NCBI RefSeq assembly: GCF_041080625.1
Contig: NZ_CP163518.1
Location: forward strand, 7,433,501-7,497,500
Reading direction: 5' to 3'
Length of the DNA: 64,000 nt
DNA from: Streptomyces sp. CG1
GTDB taxonomy: Bacteria > Actinomycetota > Actinomycetes > Streptomycetales > Streptomycetaceae
The notes beneath the pieces are model-generated. The model had not been told where the DNA came from, made no database searches, and worked only from the letters and a program-made list of their open reading frames with translations. Positions 43,672 through 52,992 of the stretch are shown here, piece after piece; the first letter of the stretch is position 1, and each line of letters starts with the position of its first letter. The translations under genes and the position numbers were made by a program.

Positions 43672-45609
43672 ATGTCCGCCCCCACCACTTCACGTACCAA
43701 CGTCACCGAGCGCGAGGCACGCCAGGTGGCGGAGGCCGCCCGGGAACAGGACTGGCGCAAGCCCAGCTTCGCCAAGGAACTGTTCCTCGGACGCTTCCGG
43801 CTCGACCTCATCCACCCCCACCCGCTCCCCGACGACGAGTCGGTGCGGCGCGGGGAGGAGTTCCTGGCCAAACTGCGCGCGTTCTGCGAGACCACCGTCG
43901 ACGGGGCCCGCATCGAGCGCGAGGCCCGTATCCCCGACGAGGTCGTGGCGGGCCTGAAGGAACTCGGCGCCCTCGGCATGAAGATCGACCCCAAGTACGG
44001 CGGTCTCGGCCTCACCCAGCTCTACTACAACAAGTCCCTCGCCCTGGTCGGCTCCGTGAGCCCCGCCGTCGGCGCCCTGCTCTCCGCCCACCAGTCGATC
44101 GGCGTACCGCAGCCGCTGAAGATGTTCGGCACCCAGGAGCAGAAGGACGCCTTCCTGCCCCGCTGCGCCCGCACCGACATCTCCGCCTTCCTGCTCACCG
44201 AGCCGGACGTCGGCTCCGACCCGGCACGGCTCGCGACCACGGCCGTACCGGACGGGGAGGACTACGTCCTCGACGGGGTGAAGCTGTGGACCACCAACGG
44301 GGTGGTCGCCGATCTGCTCGTCGTCATGGCCCGGGTGCCGAAGTCGGAGGAGCACAAGGGCGGTATCACCGCGTTCGTGGTGGAGGCGGCCTCGGAGGGC
44401 ATCACCGTCGAGAACCGCAACGCCTTCATGGGCCTGCGCGGCATCGAGAACGGCGTCACCCGCTTCCACCAGGTGCGCGTCCCGGCGGCCAACCGCATCG
44501 GGCCCGAGGGCGCGGGCCTGAAGATCGCGCTGACCACCCTCAACACCGGCCGGCTCTCGCTGCCCGCGATGTGCGCGGGCTCCGGCAAGTGGTGCCTGAA
44601 GATCGCCCGCGAATGGTCGGCGGAGCGCGAGCAGTGGGGCAAGCCGGTGGCGCTGCACGAGGCCGTCGGCTCCAAGATCAGCTTCATCGCCGCCACCACC
44701 TTCGCCCTGGAGGCCGTCCTCGACCTCTCCTCGCAGATGGCCGACGAGGACCGCAACGACATCCGTATCGAGGCCGCCCTCGCCAAGCTCTACGGCTCCG
44801 AGATGGCCTGGAAGATGGCCGACGAACTGGTCCAGATCCGCGGTGGCCGCGGCTACGAGACGGCAGAGTCCCTGAGGGCGCGCGGCGAACGGGCGGTCCC
44901 CGCCGAGCAGATGCTGCGCGATCTGCGCATCAACCGCATCTTCGAGGGCTCCACGGAGATCATGCACCTGCTGATCGCCCGCGAGGCCGTCGACGCCCAT
45001 CTCTCGGTCGCCGGTGACCTCATCGACCCCGACAAGTCCCTGTCCGACAAGGCGAAGGCGGGCGCGAACGCGGGCGTCTTCTACGCCAAGTGGCTGCCGA
45101 AGCTGGTCGCCGGCCCGGGTCAACTGCCCCTGTCCTACGGCGAGTTCAAACAGGGCGTCGATCTGTCCGGGCATCTGCGCTATGTCGAGCGCACCGCCCG
45201 TAAGCTGGCCCGCTCCACCTTCTACGCCATGTCCCGCTGGCAGGGCCGGATGGAGACCAAGCAGGGCTTCCTCGGGCGGATCGTGGACATCGGCGCCGAG
45301 CTGTTCGCGATGAGCGCGGCCTGCGTCCGCGCCGAACTGCTGCGCAGCCGGGGCGAACACGGCCGCGAGGCCTACCAGCTGGCCGACGCCTTCTGCCGGC
45401 AGGCCCGCATCCGTGTCGAGGAACTCTTCGACCGGTTGTGGACCAACACCGACGCCCTCGACCGGAAGGTGGTCAAGGGCGTGCTCGGCGGGTCCTACAC
45501 ATGGCTGGAGGAGGGCATCGTCGATCCCTCCGGGGACGGCCCGTGGATCGCAGATGCGACCCCCGGACCGTCCGCTCGGGAGAACGAACGCCGCCCTTAC
45601 GGCGCTTGA
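43672..45609 (+). CDS. Acyl-CoA dehydrogenase family protein
   Basis: This 645-residue flavoprotein starts at ATG 43672 with GAGG upstream. The flavin and substrate pieces are FLLTEPDVGSDPARLAT, KLWTTNGVVADLLVVM, RGIENGVTRFHQVRV and IRGGRGYETAESL. The catalytic Glu is probably the one in IFEGSTEIMHLLIARE. A C-terminal extension of about 150 residues, as in very-long-chain types, adds a helical domain. It should introduce the alpha-beta double bond in a fatty acyl-CoA. It does not belong functionally to the sugar locus; the operator at 43446 lies 211 bases upstream and faces the regulator gene. Confidence 0.88.
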   Translation: MSAPTTSRTNVTEREARQVAEAAREQDWRKPSFAKELFLGRFRLDLIHPHPLPDDESVRRGEEFLAKLRAFCETTVDGARIEREARIPDEVVAGLKELGALGMKIDPKYGGLGLTQLYYNKSLALVGSVSPAVGALLSAHQSIGVPQPLKMFGTQEQKDAFLPRCARTDISAFLLTEPDVGSDPARLATTAVPDGEDYVLDGVKLWTTNGVVADLLVVMARVPKSEEHKGGITAFVVEAASEGITVENRNAFMGLRGIENGVTRFHQVRVPAANRIGPEGAGLKIALTTLNTGRLSLPAMCAGSGKWCLKIAREWSAEREQWGKPVALHEAVGSKISFIAATTFALEAVLDLSSQMADEDRNDIRIEAALAKLYGSEMAWKMADELVQIRGGRGYETAESLRARGERAVPAEQMLRDLRINRIFEGSTEIMHLLIAREAVDAHLSVAGDLIDPDKSLSDKAKAGANAGVFYAKWLPKLVAGPGQLPLSYGEFKQGVDLSGHLRYVERTARKLARSTFYAMSRWQGRMETKQGFLGRIVDIGAELFAMSAACVRAELLRSRGEHGREAYQLADAFCRQARIRVEELFDRLWTNTDALDRKVVKGVLGGSYTWLEEGIVDPSGDGPWIADATPGPSARENERRPYGA

Positions 45610-45642
45610 CCCCCTCCGGTCCGGCCGACCGGGCGCCTGGGG

Positions 45643-46119
45643 TCAGTTGCCCCAGGTGCCCTGGTTCACGGCGCAGGTCCAGCCCGAGCCGCGCAGGGTG
45701 AACTTCACCTGGTAGGCGCGGGTGTTGAGCAGATGCGTCTGCACCCTCACCCCGAGACTCGCCTTCTTGTTCAGCGTCCCCGTGGACACGGTCACGGTCG
45801 TCGACGTCCTGTGGGTGACCTTGCCGCCCGTGGCTCTGGCCGAGCCGAAGCGGATGTTCTTCGTGTCCGTGATGGTGAGCGAGGCGTTCTTGAAGGCCTT
45901 CGTGGTGCTCAGGTTCTTGATGCCGAAGTACAGCCCCCCGTTGGTCACCCAGCCGTGCGAGTCGATGTAGAAGCGGCTCGGGTAGACCAGGTCGATCGGA
46001 CAGCCGGCGCTCTGCGGCGCCCGGGTGGCGGCGAACGCGCCCCCGGCGAGACCGAGTTGAGCGGCGGTCAGCAGACCTGCCGTCGCCAGGACGGTCGCGG
46101 TCGTACGCATGCGGTTCAT
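45643..46119 (-). CDS. Small secreted protein of unknown function
   Basis: This 158-residue protein starts at ATG 46119 with GAGGAA nine bases upstream. A Sec signal (TVLATAGLLTAAQLGLAGGA, cleavage near AFAATRA) is followed by a mature domain rich in Thr, Ser and Lys. It has two Cys (CPIDLVYPSRFYIDSHGW and GSGWTCAVNQGTWGN) that may form one disulfide near the ends. Alternating hydrophobic pattern suggests a beta-sandwich. I recognise no family. It converges on the acyl-CoA dehydrogenase gene with 33 bases between stops. Confidence 0.7.
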   Translation of the reverse strand: MNRMRTTATVLATAGLLTAAQLGLAGGAFAATRAPQSAGCPIDLVYPSRFYIDSHGWVTNGGLYFGIKNLSTTKAFKNASLTITDTKNIRFGSARATGGKVTHRTSTTVTVSTGTLNKKASLGVRVQTHLLNTRAYQVKFTLRGSGWTCAVNQGTWGN

Positions 46120-46203
46120 GATGGTGATTCCTCCCCCTATGTGGCCCTTCTTGGCGGGCGCCGACGAAAGGATGCCATGATCGGCGCCCGGACGCGCCGG
46201 AAT

Positions 46204-46374
46204 TCAGCAGTACTTGTCGCTCGGGTCCCGTGGGGTCCACGAGCAGGAGTCGGCCCTGGTGCCGTTCGCCTCGGTGAGGGTGGCCGTGTCCCTGTCGTTG
46301 GTCCGGACGCAGGCGCGGCGGCCCTGGTGCTTGTCCGTCGCGGTGTCCGTGCCGCGACCGGTGTGGATCTTCAT
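46204..46374 (-). CDS. Small Cys-containing open frame, possible gene or remnant
   Basis: From ATG 46374 the 56 codons have almost only G or C at third positions, as in real genes here. The codons before it in the same frame do not. The product (MKIHTGRGTDTATDKHQGRR and on) has three Cys, ends SDKYC, and has no signal peptide. No ribosome site is close. It may be the 3' remnant of a larger secreted protein gene whose front was deleted, or a start missed by me. Confidence 0.35.
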   Translation of the reverse strand: MKIHTGRGTDTATDKHQGRRACVRTNDRDTATLTEANGTRADSCSWTPRDPSDKYC

Positions 46375-46563
46375 AGGCGCACGGTGCGCAGGGAGATCCC
46401 CCAGGATGTCGTCCGCGAAGTGATGCGACTGAAGTGTTATCACGCGATCTTCACCAGTACTTCACAACGGGAGAACTGGTCCATCCCGCGACGAAACCAG
46501 TCGACGCACCCGCCCGGGGGATGCCCTGTCCTGACCGTCACCGCTTGCGGCAACAATGGGGGG

Positions 46564-47835
46564 ATGACCGACAGCCTCGCCCATCCGGCACCCCTCGCCG
46601 ACCCGCACCTCGTCTACGACCCGGTCGTGGGCGACGGCCCCAAGGACGTGGTGATCCTCGGCTCCACCGGATCCATCGGCACCCAGGCCATCGACCTCGT
46701 GCTGCGCCACCCCGACCGCTTCCGGGTCACCGCCCTGTCCGCGCACGGCAGCCGGGTCGCCCTGCTGGCCGAGCAGGCACACCGGCTGCGGGTGCGGACC
46801 GTGGCGGTCGCCCGCGAGGACGCCGTACCCGCCCTGCGCGAGGCACTCGCCGCCGAGTACGGCCCCGCGGAGCCGCTCCCCGAGATCCTCGCCGGCCCGG
46901 ACGCGGCCACCCAGCTCGCCGCCTCCGAGTGCCACACGGTGCTGAACGGCATCACCGGCTCCATCGGCCTCGCGCCCACCCTCGCCGCACTGGGGGCGGG
47001 CCGCACCCTCGCCCTCGCCAACAAGGAGTCGCTGATCGTCGGCGGGCCGCTGGTCAAGGGGCTGGCCAAGCCCGGCCAGATCATCCCGGTCGACTCCGAG
47101 CACGCCGCCCTCTTCCAGGCCCTCGCCGCCGGCACCCGCGCCGACGTCCGCAAACTCGTCGTCACCGCCTCCGGCGGCCCCTTCCGCGGCCGCACCAAGG
47201 CCGAGCTGGCGAACGTCACCGTCGAGGACGCCCTCGCCCACCCCACCTGGGCGATGGGCCCGGTGATCACGATCAACTCCGCGACCCTCGTCAACAAGGG
47301 CCTGGAGGTCATCGAGGCACACCTCCTCTACGACATTCCCTTCGACCGCATTGAGGTGGTCGTGCATCCCCAGTCGTATGTTCACTCGATGGTCGAGTTC
47401 ACCGACGGATCCACGATCGCCCAGGCGACGCCCCCCGACATGCGCGGGCCTATCGCCATCGGTCTGGGCTGGCCCGAACGCGTCTGCGACGCCGCGCCCG
47501 CCTTCGACTGGAGCAAGGCCTCCACCTGGGAGTTCTTCCCCCTGGACAACGAGGCCTTCCCCTCGGTGAACCTCGCCCGACACGTGGGGGAGCTCGCGGG
47601 GACCGCCCCGGCGGTGTTCAATGCGGCCAACGAGGAGTGCGTCGAGGCCTTCCTGGGCGGCGCGCTGCCCTTCAACGGGATCATGGAGACCGTCACCCGG
47701 GTCGTCGAGGAACACGGCACCCCGGACACGGGAACTTCACTCACGGTGTCGGACGTCCTCGAAGCGGAGACCTGGGCCCGCGCCCGGGCCCGTGAACTGA
47801 CTGCCACGACGGCGACCGCGGAGGCGCGTGCATGA
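46564..47835 (+). CDS. dxr: 1-deoxy-D-xylulose-5-phosphate reductoisomerase
   Basis: This 423-residue protein starts at ATG 46564, directly behind a G run. The NADPH motif is [18 protein letters not shown] (about 28-45). [27 protein letters not shown] and [10 protein letters not shown] bind substrate and metal, and [15 protein letters not shown] is diagnostic. It makes 2-C-methyl-D-erythritol 4-phosphate, the committed step of isoprenoid synthesis. It overlaps the M50 protease gene by four bases, and ispG, another gene of the same pathway, follows next. The ~20-residue N-terminal extension is typical of actinomycetes. Confidence 0.97.
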   Translation: MTDSLAHPAPLADPHLVYDPVVGDGPKDVVILGSTGSIGTQAIDLVLRHPDRFRVTALSAHGSRVALLAEQAHRLRVRTVAVAREDAVPALREALAAEYGPAEPLPEILAGPDAATQLAASECHTVLNGITGSIGLAPTLAALGAGRTLALANKESLIVGGPLVKGLAKPGQIIPVDSEHAALFQALAAGTRADVRKLVVTASGGPFRGRTKAELANVTVEDALAHPTWAMGPVITINSATLVNKGLEVIEAHLLYDIPFDRIEVVVHPQSYVHSMVEFTDGSTIAQATPPDMRGPIAIGLGWPERVCDAAPAFDWSKASTWEFFPLDNEAFPSVNLARHVGELAGTAPAVFNAANEECVEAFLGGALPFNGIMETVTRVVEEHGTPDTGTSLTVSDVLEAETWARARARELTATTATAEARA

Positions 47836-49136
47836 CGACCTTGATGTTCATCCTCGGCATAGTGGTGTTCGCGGTCGGCCTGCTTGTCTCGATCGCGTGG
47901 CACGAGCTGGGGCACCTGTCCACCGCCAAGCTCTTCGGCATCCGCGTCCCGCAGTACATGGTCGGCTTCGGCCCGACCATCTGGTCGCGGAAGAAGGGGG
48001 ACACCGAGTACGGCATCAAGGCGGTCCCGCTCGGCGGCTACATCCGCATGATCGGGATGTTCCCGCCCGACGACCAGGGCCGGGTCTCCGCCCGCTCGAC
48101 CTCCCCGTGGCGGGGCATGATCGAGGACGCCCGCTCGGCGGCCTTCGAGGAACTGCAGGCCGGTGACGAGACGCGCATGTTCTACACGCGCAAGCCGTGG
48201 AAGCGGGTCATCGTCATGTTCGCGGGCCCCTTCATGAACCTGATCCTCGCGATCGGCCTGTTCTTCACCGTGCTCATGGGCTTCGGCATCCAGCAGCAGA
48301 CCACCACCGTCGCCTCCGTCTCGCCCTGTGTCATCGCGCAGAGCGAGCACCGCGACAGTTGCAAGAAGTCCGACGCTCCCTCCCCGGCCGAGGCCGCCGG
48401 CATGCAGAAGCGCGACAAGATCGTCTCGTTCGACGGCAGGCCGACCAAGGACTGGAACACCCTGTCGGACCTGATCCGGGACAGCGCCGGGAAAACCGTC
48501 CCGATCGTGGTCGAGCGCGACGGCAGGCAGCTCACCCTGCACGCCACCATCGCCACCAACCTGGTCGCCCAGAAGGACTCCAGCGGGCAGTACGTCCAGG
48601 GCAAGTACGTCAAGGCCGGCTTCCTCGGCTTCGGCTCCGCCACCGGCGTCGTCCACCAGGACTTCGGCCAGTCGGTCACCTGGATGAGCGACCGGGTCGG
48701 CGACGCCGTCGACTCCCTCGCCGCCCTGCCCGGCAAGATCCCCGCCCTGTGGAACGCGGCCTTCGGCGACGGCCCGCGCGAACCCGACTCCCCGATGGGC
48801 ATCGTCGGCGCCGCCCGGGTCACCGGCGAGATCGCCACCCTGGACATCCCCGCCTCCCAGCAGGTGGCGATGTTCGTGATGCTGCTCGCCGGCTTCAACC
48901 TCTCGCTGTTCCTGTTCAACATGCTCCCGCTGCTCCCGCTCGACGGCGGGCACATCGCGGGCGCGCTGTGGGAGGCGCTGCGGCGGAACCTGGCCCGGGT
49001 GCTCCGGCGTCCGGACCCGGGTCCGTTCGACGTGGCGAAGCTGATGCCGGTGGCGTACGTGGTGGCCGGGATCTTCGTCTGCTTCACCATCCTGGTGCTG
49101 ATCGCGGACGTGGTTAACCCGGTGAAAATCTCGTAG
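47832..49136 (+). CDS. Site-2-type membrane zinc metalloprotease (M50, RseP-like)
   Basis: This 434-residue protein starts at ATG 47832, overlapping the dxr stop. The zinc motif HELGH (24-28) is in the first helix, a PDZ domain (about 165-245) follows, and the third zinc ligand lies in [13 protein letters not shown]. About four transmembrane helices. It should cut membrane-embedded substrates, typically an anti-sigma factor after a first cut by another protease. Location between dxr and ispG is conserved in actinomycetes. Substrate unknown. A strong hairpin lies after the stop. Confidence 0.92.
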   Translation: MTTLMFILGIVVFAVGLLVSIAWHELGHLSTAKLFGIRVPQYMVGFGPTIWSRKKGDTEYGIKAVPLGGYIRMIGMFPPDDQGRVSARSTSPWRGMIEDARSAAFEELQAGDETRMFYTRKPWKRVIVMFAGPFMNLILAIGLFFTVLMGFGIQQQTTTVASVSPCVIAQSEHRDSCKKSDAPSPAEAAGMQKRDKIVSFDGRPTKDWNTLSDLIRDSAGKTVPIVVERDGRQLTLHATIATNLVAQKDSSGQYVQGKYVKAGFLGFGSATGVVHQDFGQSVTWMSDRVGDAVDSLAALPGKIPALWNAAFGDGPREPDSPMGIVGAARVTGEIATLDIPASQQVAMFVMLLAGFNLSLFLFNMLPLLPLDGGHIAGALWEALRRNLARVLRRPDPGPFDVAKLMPVAYVVAGIFVCFTILVLIADVVNPVKIS

Positions 49137-49149
49137 CCATGTGATGTTC

Positions 49150-49184
49150 GAGGCGGCCCGGAACCCTGTGTTCCGGGCCGCCTC
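49150..49184. terminator. Terminator hairpin after the M50 protease gene
   Basis: Bases 49150-49164 and 49170-49184 form a perfect 15-base stem (core GGCGGCCCGGAAC) with a CCTGT loop. No T tract. It separates dxr-M50 from ispG. Confidence 0.75.
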
Positions 49185-49305
49185 CCATTGAGTGGGTTTA
49201 CGGGTGGGATGTGCTCGGGCCAAGGCCTGTGCCGTAATCTCGAAGCCTGGAGCCCGCCGGTCGACGGGACCGGACCTAGATCCACGACTTGGGGTTGCAC
49301 AGCAG

Positions 49306-50463
49306 ATGACTGCGATTTCTCTCGGCATGCCGTCCGTTCCGACCAAGCTCGCCGAGCGCCGGAAGAGCCGGCAGATCCAGGTCGGAAGTGTGGCGGTCGG
49401 CGGAGACGCACCCGTCTCGGTCCAGTCGATGACCACGACCCGTACGTCGGACATCGGCGCCACCCTCCAGCAGATCGCCGAGCTGACCGCGTCCGGCTGC
49501 CAGATCGTCCGTGTGGCCTGCCCCACCCAGGACGACGCCGACGCCCTCGCGACCATCGCCCGCAAGTCGCAGATCCCGGTCATCGCCGACATCCACTTCC
49601 AGCCCAAGTACGTCTTCGCCGCCATCGAGGCCGGCTGCGCCGCGGTCCGCGTCAACCCGGGCAACATCAAGCAGTTCGACGACAAGGTCAAGGAGATCGC
49701 CCAGGCGGCCCAGGACCACGGCACCCCGATCCGCATCGGAGTCAACGCCGGCTCCCTCGACAGGCGGTTGCTCCAGAAGTACGGAAAGGCGACGCCGGAG
49801 GCGCTGGTCGAGTCGGCCCTCTGGGAGGCGTCCCTCTTCGAGGAGCACGGCTTCCGGGACATCAAGATCTCCGTCAAGCACAACGACCCGGTGATCATGA
49901 TCGAGGCGTACAAGCAGCTGGCGGCGCAGTGCGACTACCCGCTCCACCTCGGCGTGACGGAGGCGGGCCCGGCGTTCCAGGGCACGATCAAGTCGGCGGT
50001 GGCCTTCGGCGCGCTGCTCTCCCAGGGCATCGGCGACACCATCCGCGTGTCCCTGTCGGCCCCCCCGGTGGAGGAGGTCAAGGTCGGCACCCAGATCCTG
50101 GAGTCCCTGAACCTCCGCCAGCGCGGCCTGGAGATCGTCTCCTGCCCGTCCTGCGGCCGCGCCCAGGTCGACGTCTACAAGCTCGCCGAAGAGGTCACCG
50201 CCGGTCTGACCGGCATGGAGGTCCCGCTGCGCGTCGCCGTCATGGGCTGCGTGGTGAACGGCCCGGGTGAGGCCCGTGAGGCCGACCTCGGCGTCGCCTC
50301 CGGCAACGGCAAGGGCCAGATCTTCGTCAAGGGCGAGGTCATCAAGACCGTCCCCGAGTCCAAGATCGTGGAGACCCTCATCGAGGAGGCCATGAAGCTG
50401 GCCGAGCAGATGGAACAGGACGGCGTGATTTCCGGTGAGCCGTCGGTGTCCGTCGCCGGCTGA
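49306..50463 (+). CDS. ispG: 4-hydroxy-3-methylbut-2-en-1-yl diphosphate synthase (flavodoxin/ferredoxin)
   Basis: This 385-residue protein starts at ATG 49306. [20 protein letters not shown] and [18 protein letters not shown] define the TIM-barrel half. The [4Fe-4S] half carries the cysteines of [14 protein letters not shown] and [17 protein letters not shown]. It reduces MEcPP to HMBPP in the MEP route to isoprenoids, one of the pathway partners of dxr upstream. The ribosome site is weak. Unit of its own after the hairpin at 49150. Confidence 0.97.
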   Translation: MTAISLGMPSVPTKLAERRKSRQIQVGSVAVGGDAPVSVQSMTTTRTSDIGATLQQIAELTASGCQIVRVACPTQDDADALATIARKSQIPVIADIHFQPKYVFAAIEAGCAAVRVNPGNIKQFDDKVKEIAQAAQDHGTPIRIGVNAGSLDRRLLQKYGKATPEALVESALWEASLFEEHGFRDIKISVKHNDPVIMIEAYKQLAAQCDYPLHLGVTEAGPAFQGTIKSAVAFGALLSQGIGDTIRVSLSAPPVEEVKVGTQILESLNLRQRGLEIVSCPSCGRAQVDVYKLAEEVTAGLTGMEVPLRVAVMGCVVNGPGEAREADLGVASGNGKGQIFVKGEVIKTVPESKIVETLIEEAMKLAEQMEQDGVISGEPSVSVAG

Positions 50464-50606
50464 ACCCGCACACACTCTGCTCCGGGTCCCGTCACCAGCC
50501 GGTGGCGGGACTCCTCTCCTCGGGCCCCGTCCCTCACCCCCAGCGCGCCACAATTGCTCGGGGTAAAGTTCCGAGACCAGCAGAACCCCAGGGTGAGGCC
50601 CCGCAC

Positions 50607-51455
50607 GTGTTGACCCAGACCAGCTCACGGGTGCTCGAACCGAGCGACCTTGACGCCGCGCTCGCCGTCCTCGACCGCGAGCCGGTCGTGAACGCCTTCG
50701 TGACCTCCCGGGTGCAGGTCGCCGGCCTCGACCCGTGGCGCCTCGGCGGCGAGATGTGGGGCTGGTACGAGGACGGCATGCTCACGTCCCTGTGCTACGC
50801 GGGCGCCAACCTGGTCCCGGTCTGCGCCACCCCGCGCGCCGTCCGCGCCTTCGCCGACCGGGCGAGAAGAGCCGGCCGCCGCTGCTCCTCCATCGTCGGC
50901 GCGGCCGAAGCCACCGCCGCGCTGTGGCGCCTGCTGGAGCCCCACTGGGGCCCCGCCCGCGAGGTCCGCGCGCACCAGCCCCTGATGGTCACCGACCACA
51001 TGTCCGCCGACATCGCCCCGGACCCCTACGTCCGCCGCGTCCGCAAGGACGAGATGGAGACGATCATGCCGGCGTGCGTGGCGATGTTCACCGAGGAGGT
51101 CGGAGTATCGCCGATGGCCGGCGACGGCGGTCTGCTGTACCAGGCCCGTGTCGCCGAACTCGTCGGCTCCGGCCGCTCCTTCGCCCGCCTCGACGAGCAC
51201 GGCAGGGTCGCCTTCAAGGCGGAGATCGGCGCGGCGACCAGCGAGGCCTGCCAGATCCAGGGCGTCTGGGTGGCCCCCGAGTACCGGGGGAGAGGCCTGG
51301 CGGCACCGGGGATGGCGGCCGTCCTGCGCTACGCGCTCGCCGATGTGGCCCCGGTGGTCAGCCTCTACGTGAACGACTTCAACACGGCGGCGAGACGGAC
51401 GTACCGGCGCGTCGGGTTCCAGGAGATCGGCGCGTTCATGAGCGTGCTGTTCTAG
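50607..51455 (+). CDS. GNAT family N-acetyltransferase with N-terminal DUF4081
   Basis: GTG 50607 has GAGG eight bases upstream, giving 282 residues; the longer frame upstream lacks a ribosome site. Residues about 1-130 are a DUF4081-like domain (DREPVVNAFVTSRVQVAG, then WGWYEDGML). The second half is a GNAT fold with the acetyl-CoA loop VWVAPEYRGRGLAAPGMAAV and the YVNDFNTAARRTYRRVGF strand. Substrate unknown; acetylation of a small molecule or protein is possible. It sits between ispG and a broken gene in a conserved core region. Confidence 0.82.
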   Translation: MLTQTSSRVLEPSDLDAALAVLDREPVVNAFVTSRVQVAGLDPWRLGGEMWGWYEDGMLTSLCYAGANLVPVCATPRAVRAFADRARRAGRRCSSIVGAAEATAALWRLLEPHWGPAREVRAHQPLMVTDHMSADIAPDPYVRRVRKDEMETIMPACVAMFTEEVGVSPMAGDGGLLYQARVAELVGSGRSFARLDEHGRVAFKAEIGAATSEACQIQGVWVAPEYRGRGLAAPGMAAVLRYALADVAPVVSLYVNDFNTAARRTYRRVGFQEIGAFMSVLF

Positions 51456-51470
51456 GGCCTGTCCGGCGGA

Positions 51471-52109
51471 TCAGCTCGCAGGCAAGCGACGGCGCCCCAT
51501 CAGCGCAGGTGAGCGGGGGCGATGGGGTGGCCCCGCGGTGGGCCCTCCCGCGCGAGCGCAGTCGAGCGTGGGGAGCGTGGGGGAGTCGGCGACCGACGAC
51601 AACGCCGCTTGGGGGTGCCCCACACATGAGGAAGTGGAGGAAGTGGGGGAGGGCGCCGCCCAGTGGCCGAGGGCCCGGCCCAGCTCGGCCGGCCGGGGCC
51701 CATCCTCGTGGTCCAGCAGGGCGCGGACGGCGTGCCCGGTCCGGATCACCCCGTGCGTGGCGCTGGCCGCGATCCCGGGCAGCATCCGCGGCCACCAGGT
51801 CTCCAGTACGGCGCGCCAGGGCCGCTCCCCGACCTCCCGCGCGAAGAAGAAGACGAGCCAGTCGGCGAGCCGGCGCGGGTCGCCGAGCGCCGAGCGCCAG
51901 TCGTCGGCGGTGACCGGCGACAGACCGCGCGGCAGCTCGTCCAGCCGGTCCCTGGAGCGGTCCGGCCAGCGATGGAGATGGTGTGCCTGCCCGTGCCGGA
52001 CCAGCGCCTCCACGGCCATGGGAGCGTGATTGCTCAGCCATCCTTCGCACTCCGGCCCGGTCCGGTGCATTCGTTCATAGGCCTCGTCGAGCGTGCTGTC
52101 AGCGTCCAT
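51471..52109 (-). pseudogene. Questin-oxidase-like gene, truncated and joined to an intergenic repeat
   Basis: From ATG 52109 the first ~150 residues match the questin oxidase/DUF4243 family start: LDEAYERMHRTGPECEGWLS, HAPMAVEALVRHG, WPRMLPGIAASATHGVIRTG. Family members are usually about twice as long and go on from the GHWAA point with a helical domain. Here, after residue ~150, the frame runs into a Ser/Pro/Arg-rich tail encoded by GC-rich repeat sequence (51480-51660) and stops at residue 212. The C-terminal half is absent from the window, so the gene is very likely non-functional. Confidence 0.65.
51480..51665. repeat. GC-rich intergenic repeat replacing the end of the questin-oxidase-like gene
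   Basis: The stretch contains GAGCGTGGG twice in tandem near 51566-51585, GGGGGAGTC, and GAGGAAGTG twice in tandem near 51629-51647. Codon bias typical of genes is absent. Similar runs are often seen between Streptomyces genes; I cannot count copies here. Confidence 0.5.
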
Positions 52110-52314
52110 GACACAGGACGCTGGGCGAGCGACGGGGCTTCATCGGCCGCGGGGTCGAGCCGGTCCGGACGCAGGACGTAGGACCGCGGACGGACCGGCG
52201 TCCGCCCCGCCCCTCACAGCCCCGCGCGCCGGGTGCAGCCCCCCGCCGCTCACGCCGGGCAGCTCCGCTTCTCGCGCTGGTCCGGCCGCGGGCAGCCCCC
52301 TGTACGCTCCCGGC

Positions 52315-52845
52315 ATGGACCTCGTGATCGGCACCCTGGACCTCTCCGCTCACGTCGATGAGGCCTTGGCCGTCCAAGCCGTCGCCTTCGGACTCGGCTC
52401 GGACGAAGTGGCCGTACGCCGGCAGATCGTCCAGCGTCATATGCAGTACCAGGGCGCGCGGGCCCTCGGCGCGACCGCCGGCGGACGGCTCGTCGGATTC
52501 GTGTACGGCATGCCCAACTCCCGTACCCACTGGTGGTCGACGGTCGTCGAGCCGTACCTCCGCGCGGCCGGCAACGACTTCTGGCTGGACGACTCCTTCG
52601 TGATCACGGAACTCCACGTCCACCCCGACCACCAGAACCGCGGCATCGGCCGCCGTCTGATCACCACCATCACGGACTCCGCAGCCGAACCGCGCTCGAT
52701 CCTCTCCGCGATCGACACCGACAGCCCGGCCCGCGGCCTCTATCACTCCCTCGGCTATGTCGACCTCGCCCGCCAGGTCCACTTCCCGAGCGCCCCACGG
52801 CCGTACGCCGTGATGGGCGCCCCCCTGCCACTGCGCCGCAGATAG
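52315..52845 (+). CDS. GNAT family N-acetyltransferase
   Basis: ATG 52315 opens a 176-residue protein; the in-frame extension upstream looks like non-coding read-through (poor codon pattern, no ribosome site), although ATG 52315 itself also lacks a strong one. The GNAT core shows FVITELHVHPDHQNRGIGRR with the acetyl-CoA-binding RGIGRR loop and the final RGLYHSLGYVDLARQVHF strand-helix pair. Substrate unknown. It precedes proS by about 150 bases, a gap with short tandem repeats. Confidence 0.78.
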   Translation: MDLVIGTLDLSAHVDEALAVQAVAFGLGSDEVAVRRQIVQRHMQYQGARALGATAGGRLVGFVYGMPNSRTHWWSTVVEPYLRAAGNDFWLDDSFVITELHVHPDHQNRGIGRRLITTITDSAAEPRSILSAIDTDSPARGLYHSLGYVDLARQVHFPSAPRPYAVMGAPLPLRRR

Positions 52846-52862
52846 GGCCGGGAACAGACCCA

Positions 52863-52906
52863 CAGACGAAGACGCAGACGAACCGCAGACAAATCCGCAG
52901 ACAAAG
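52863..52906 (+). repeat. Short tandem repeats (CAGACRAA) upstream of proS
   Basis: Four copies of CAGAC followed by GAA or AAA begin at 52863, 52875, 52886 and 52898, an 11-12 base period. They are purine-rich, unlike the surrounding DNA, and end about 85 bases before the proS start. Confidence 0.45.
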
Positions 52907-52992
52907 GCGGGGCCATAACCGATTTCCGCCCGCACAGGCGGCCCGGCTAACCTCCTATGCCATCACCCTTACCCGGCAGGAGTACGAGAACC

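Noticed and set aside
43672..45609. Acyl-CoA dehydrogenase as part of the xyloglucan regulon
   Set aside because: The nearest operator is 211 bases away and fits the lacI promoter geometry; the enzyme has no role in sugar release.
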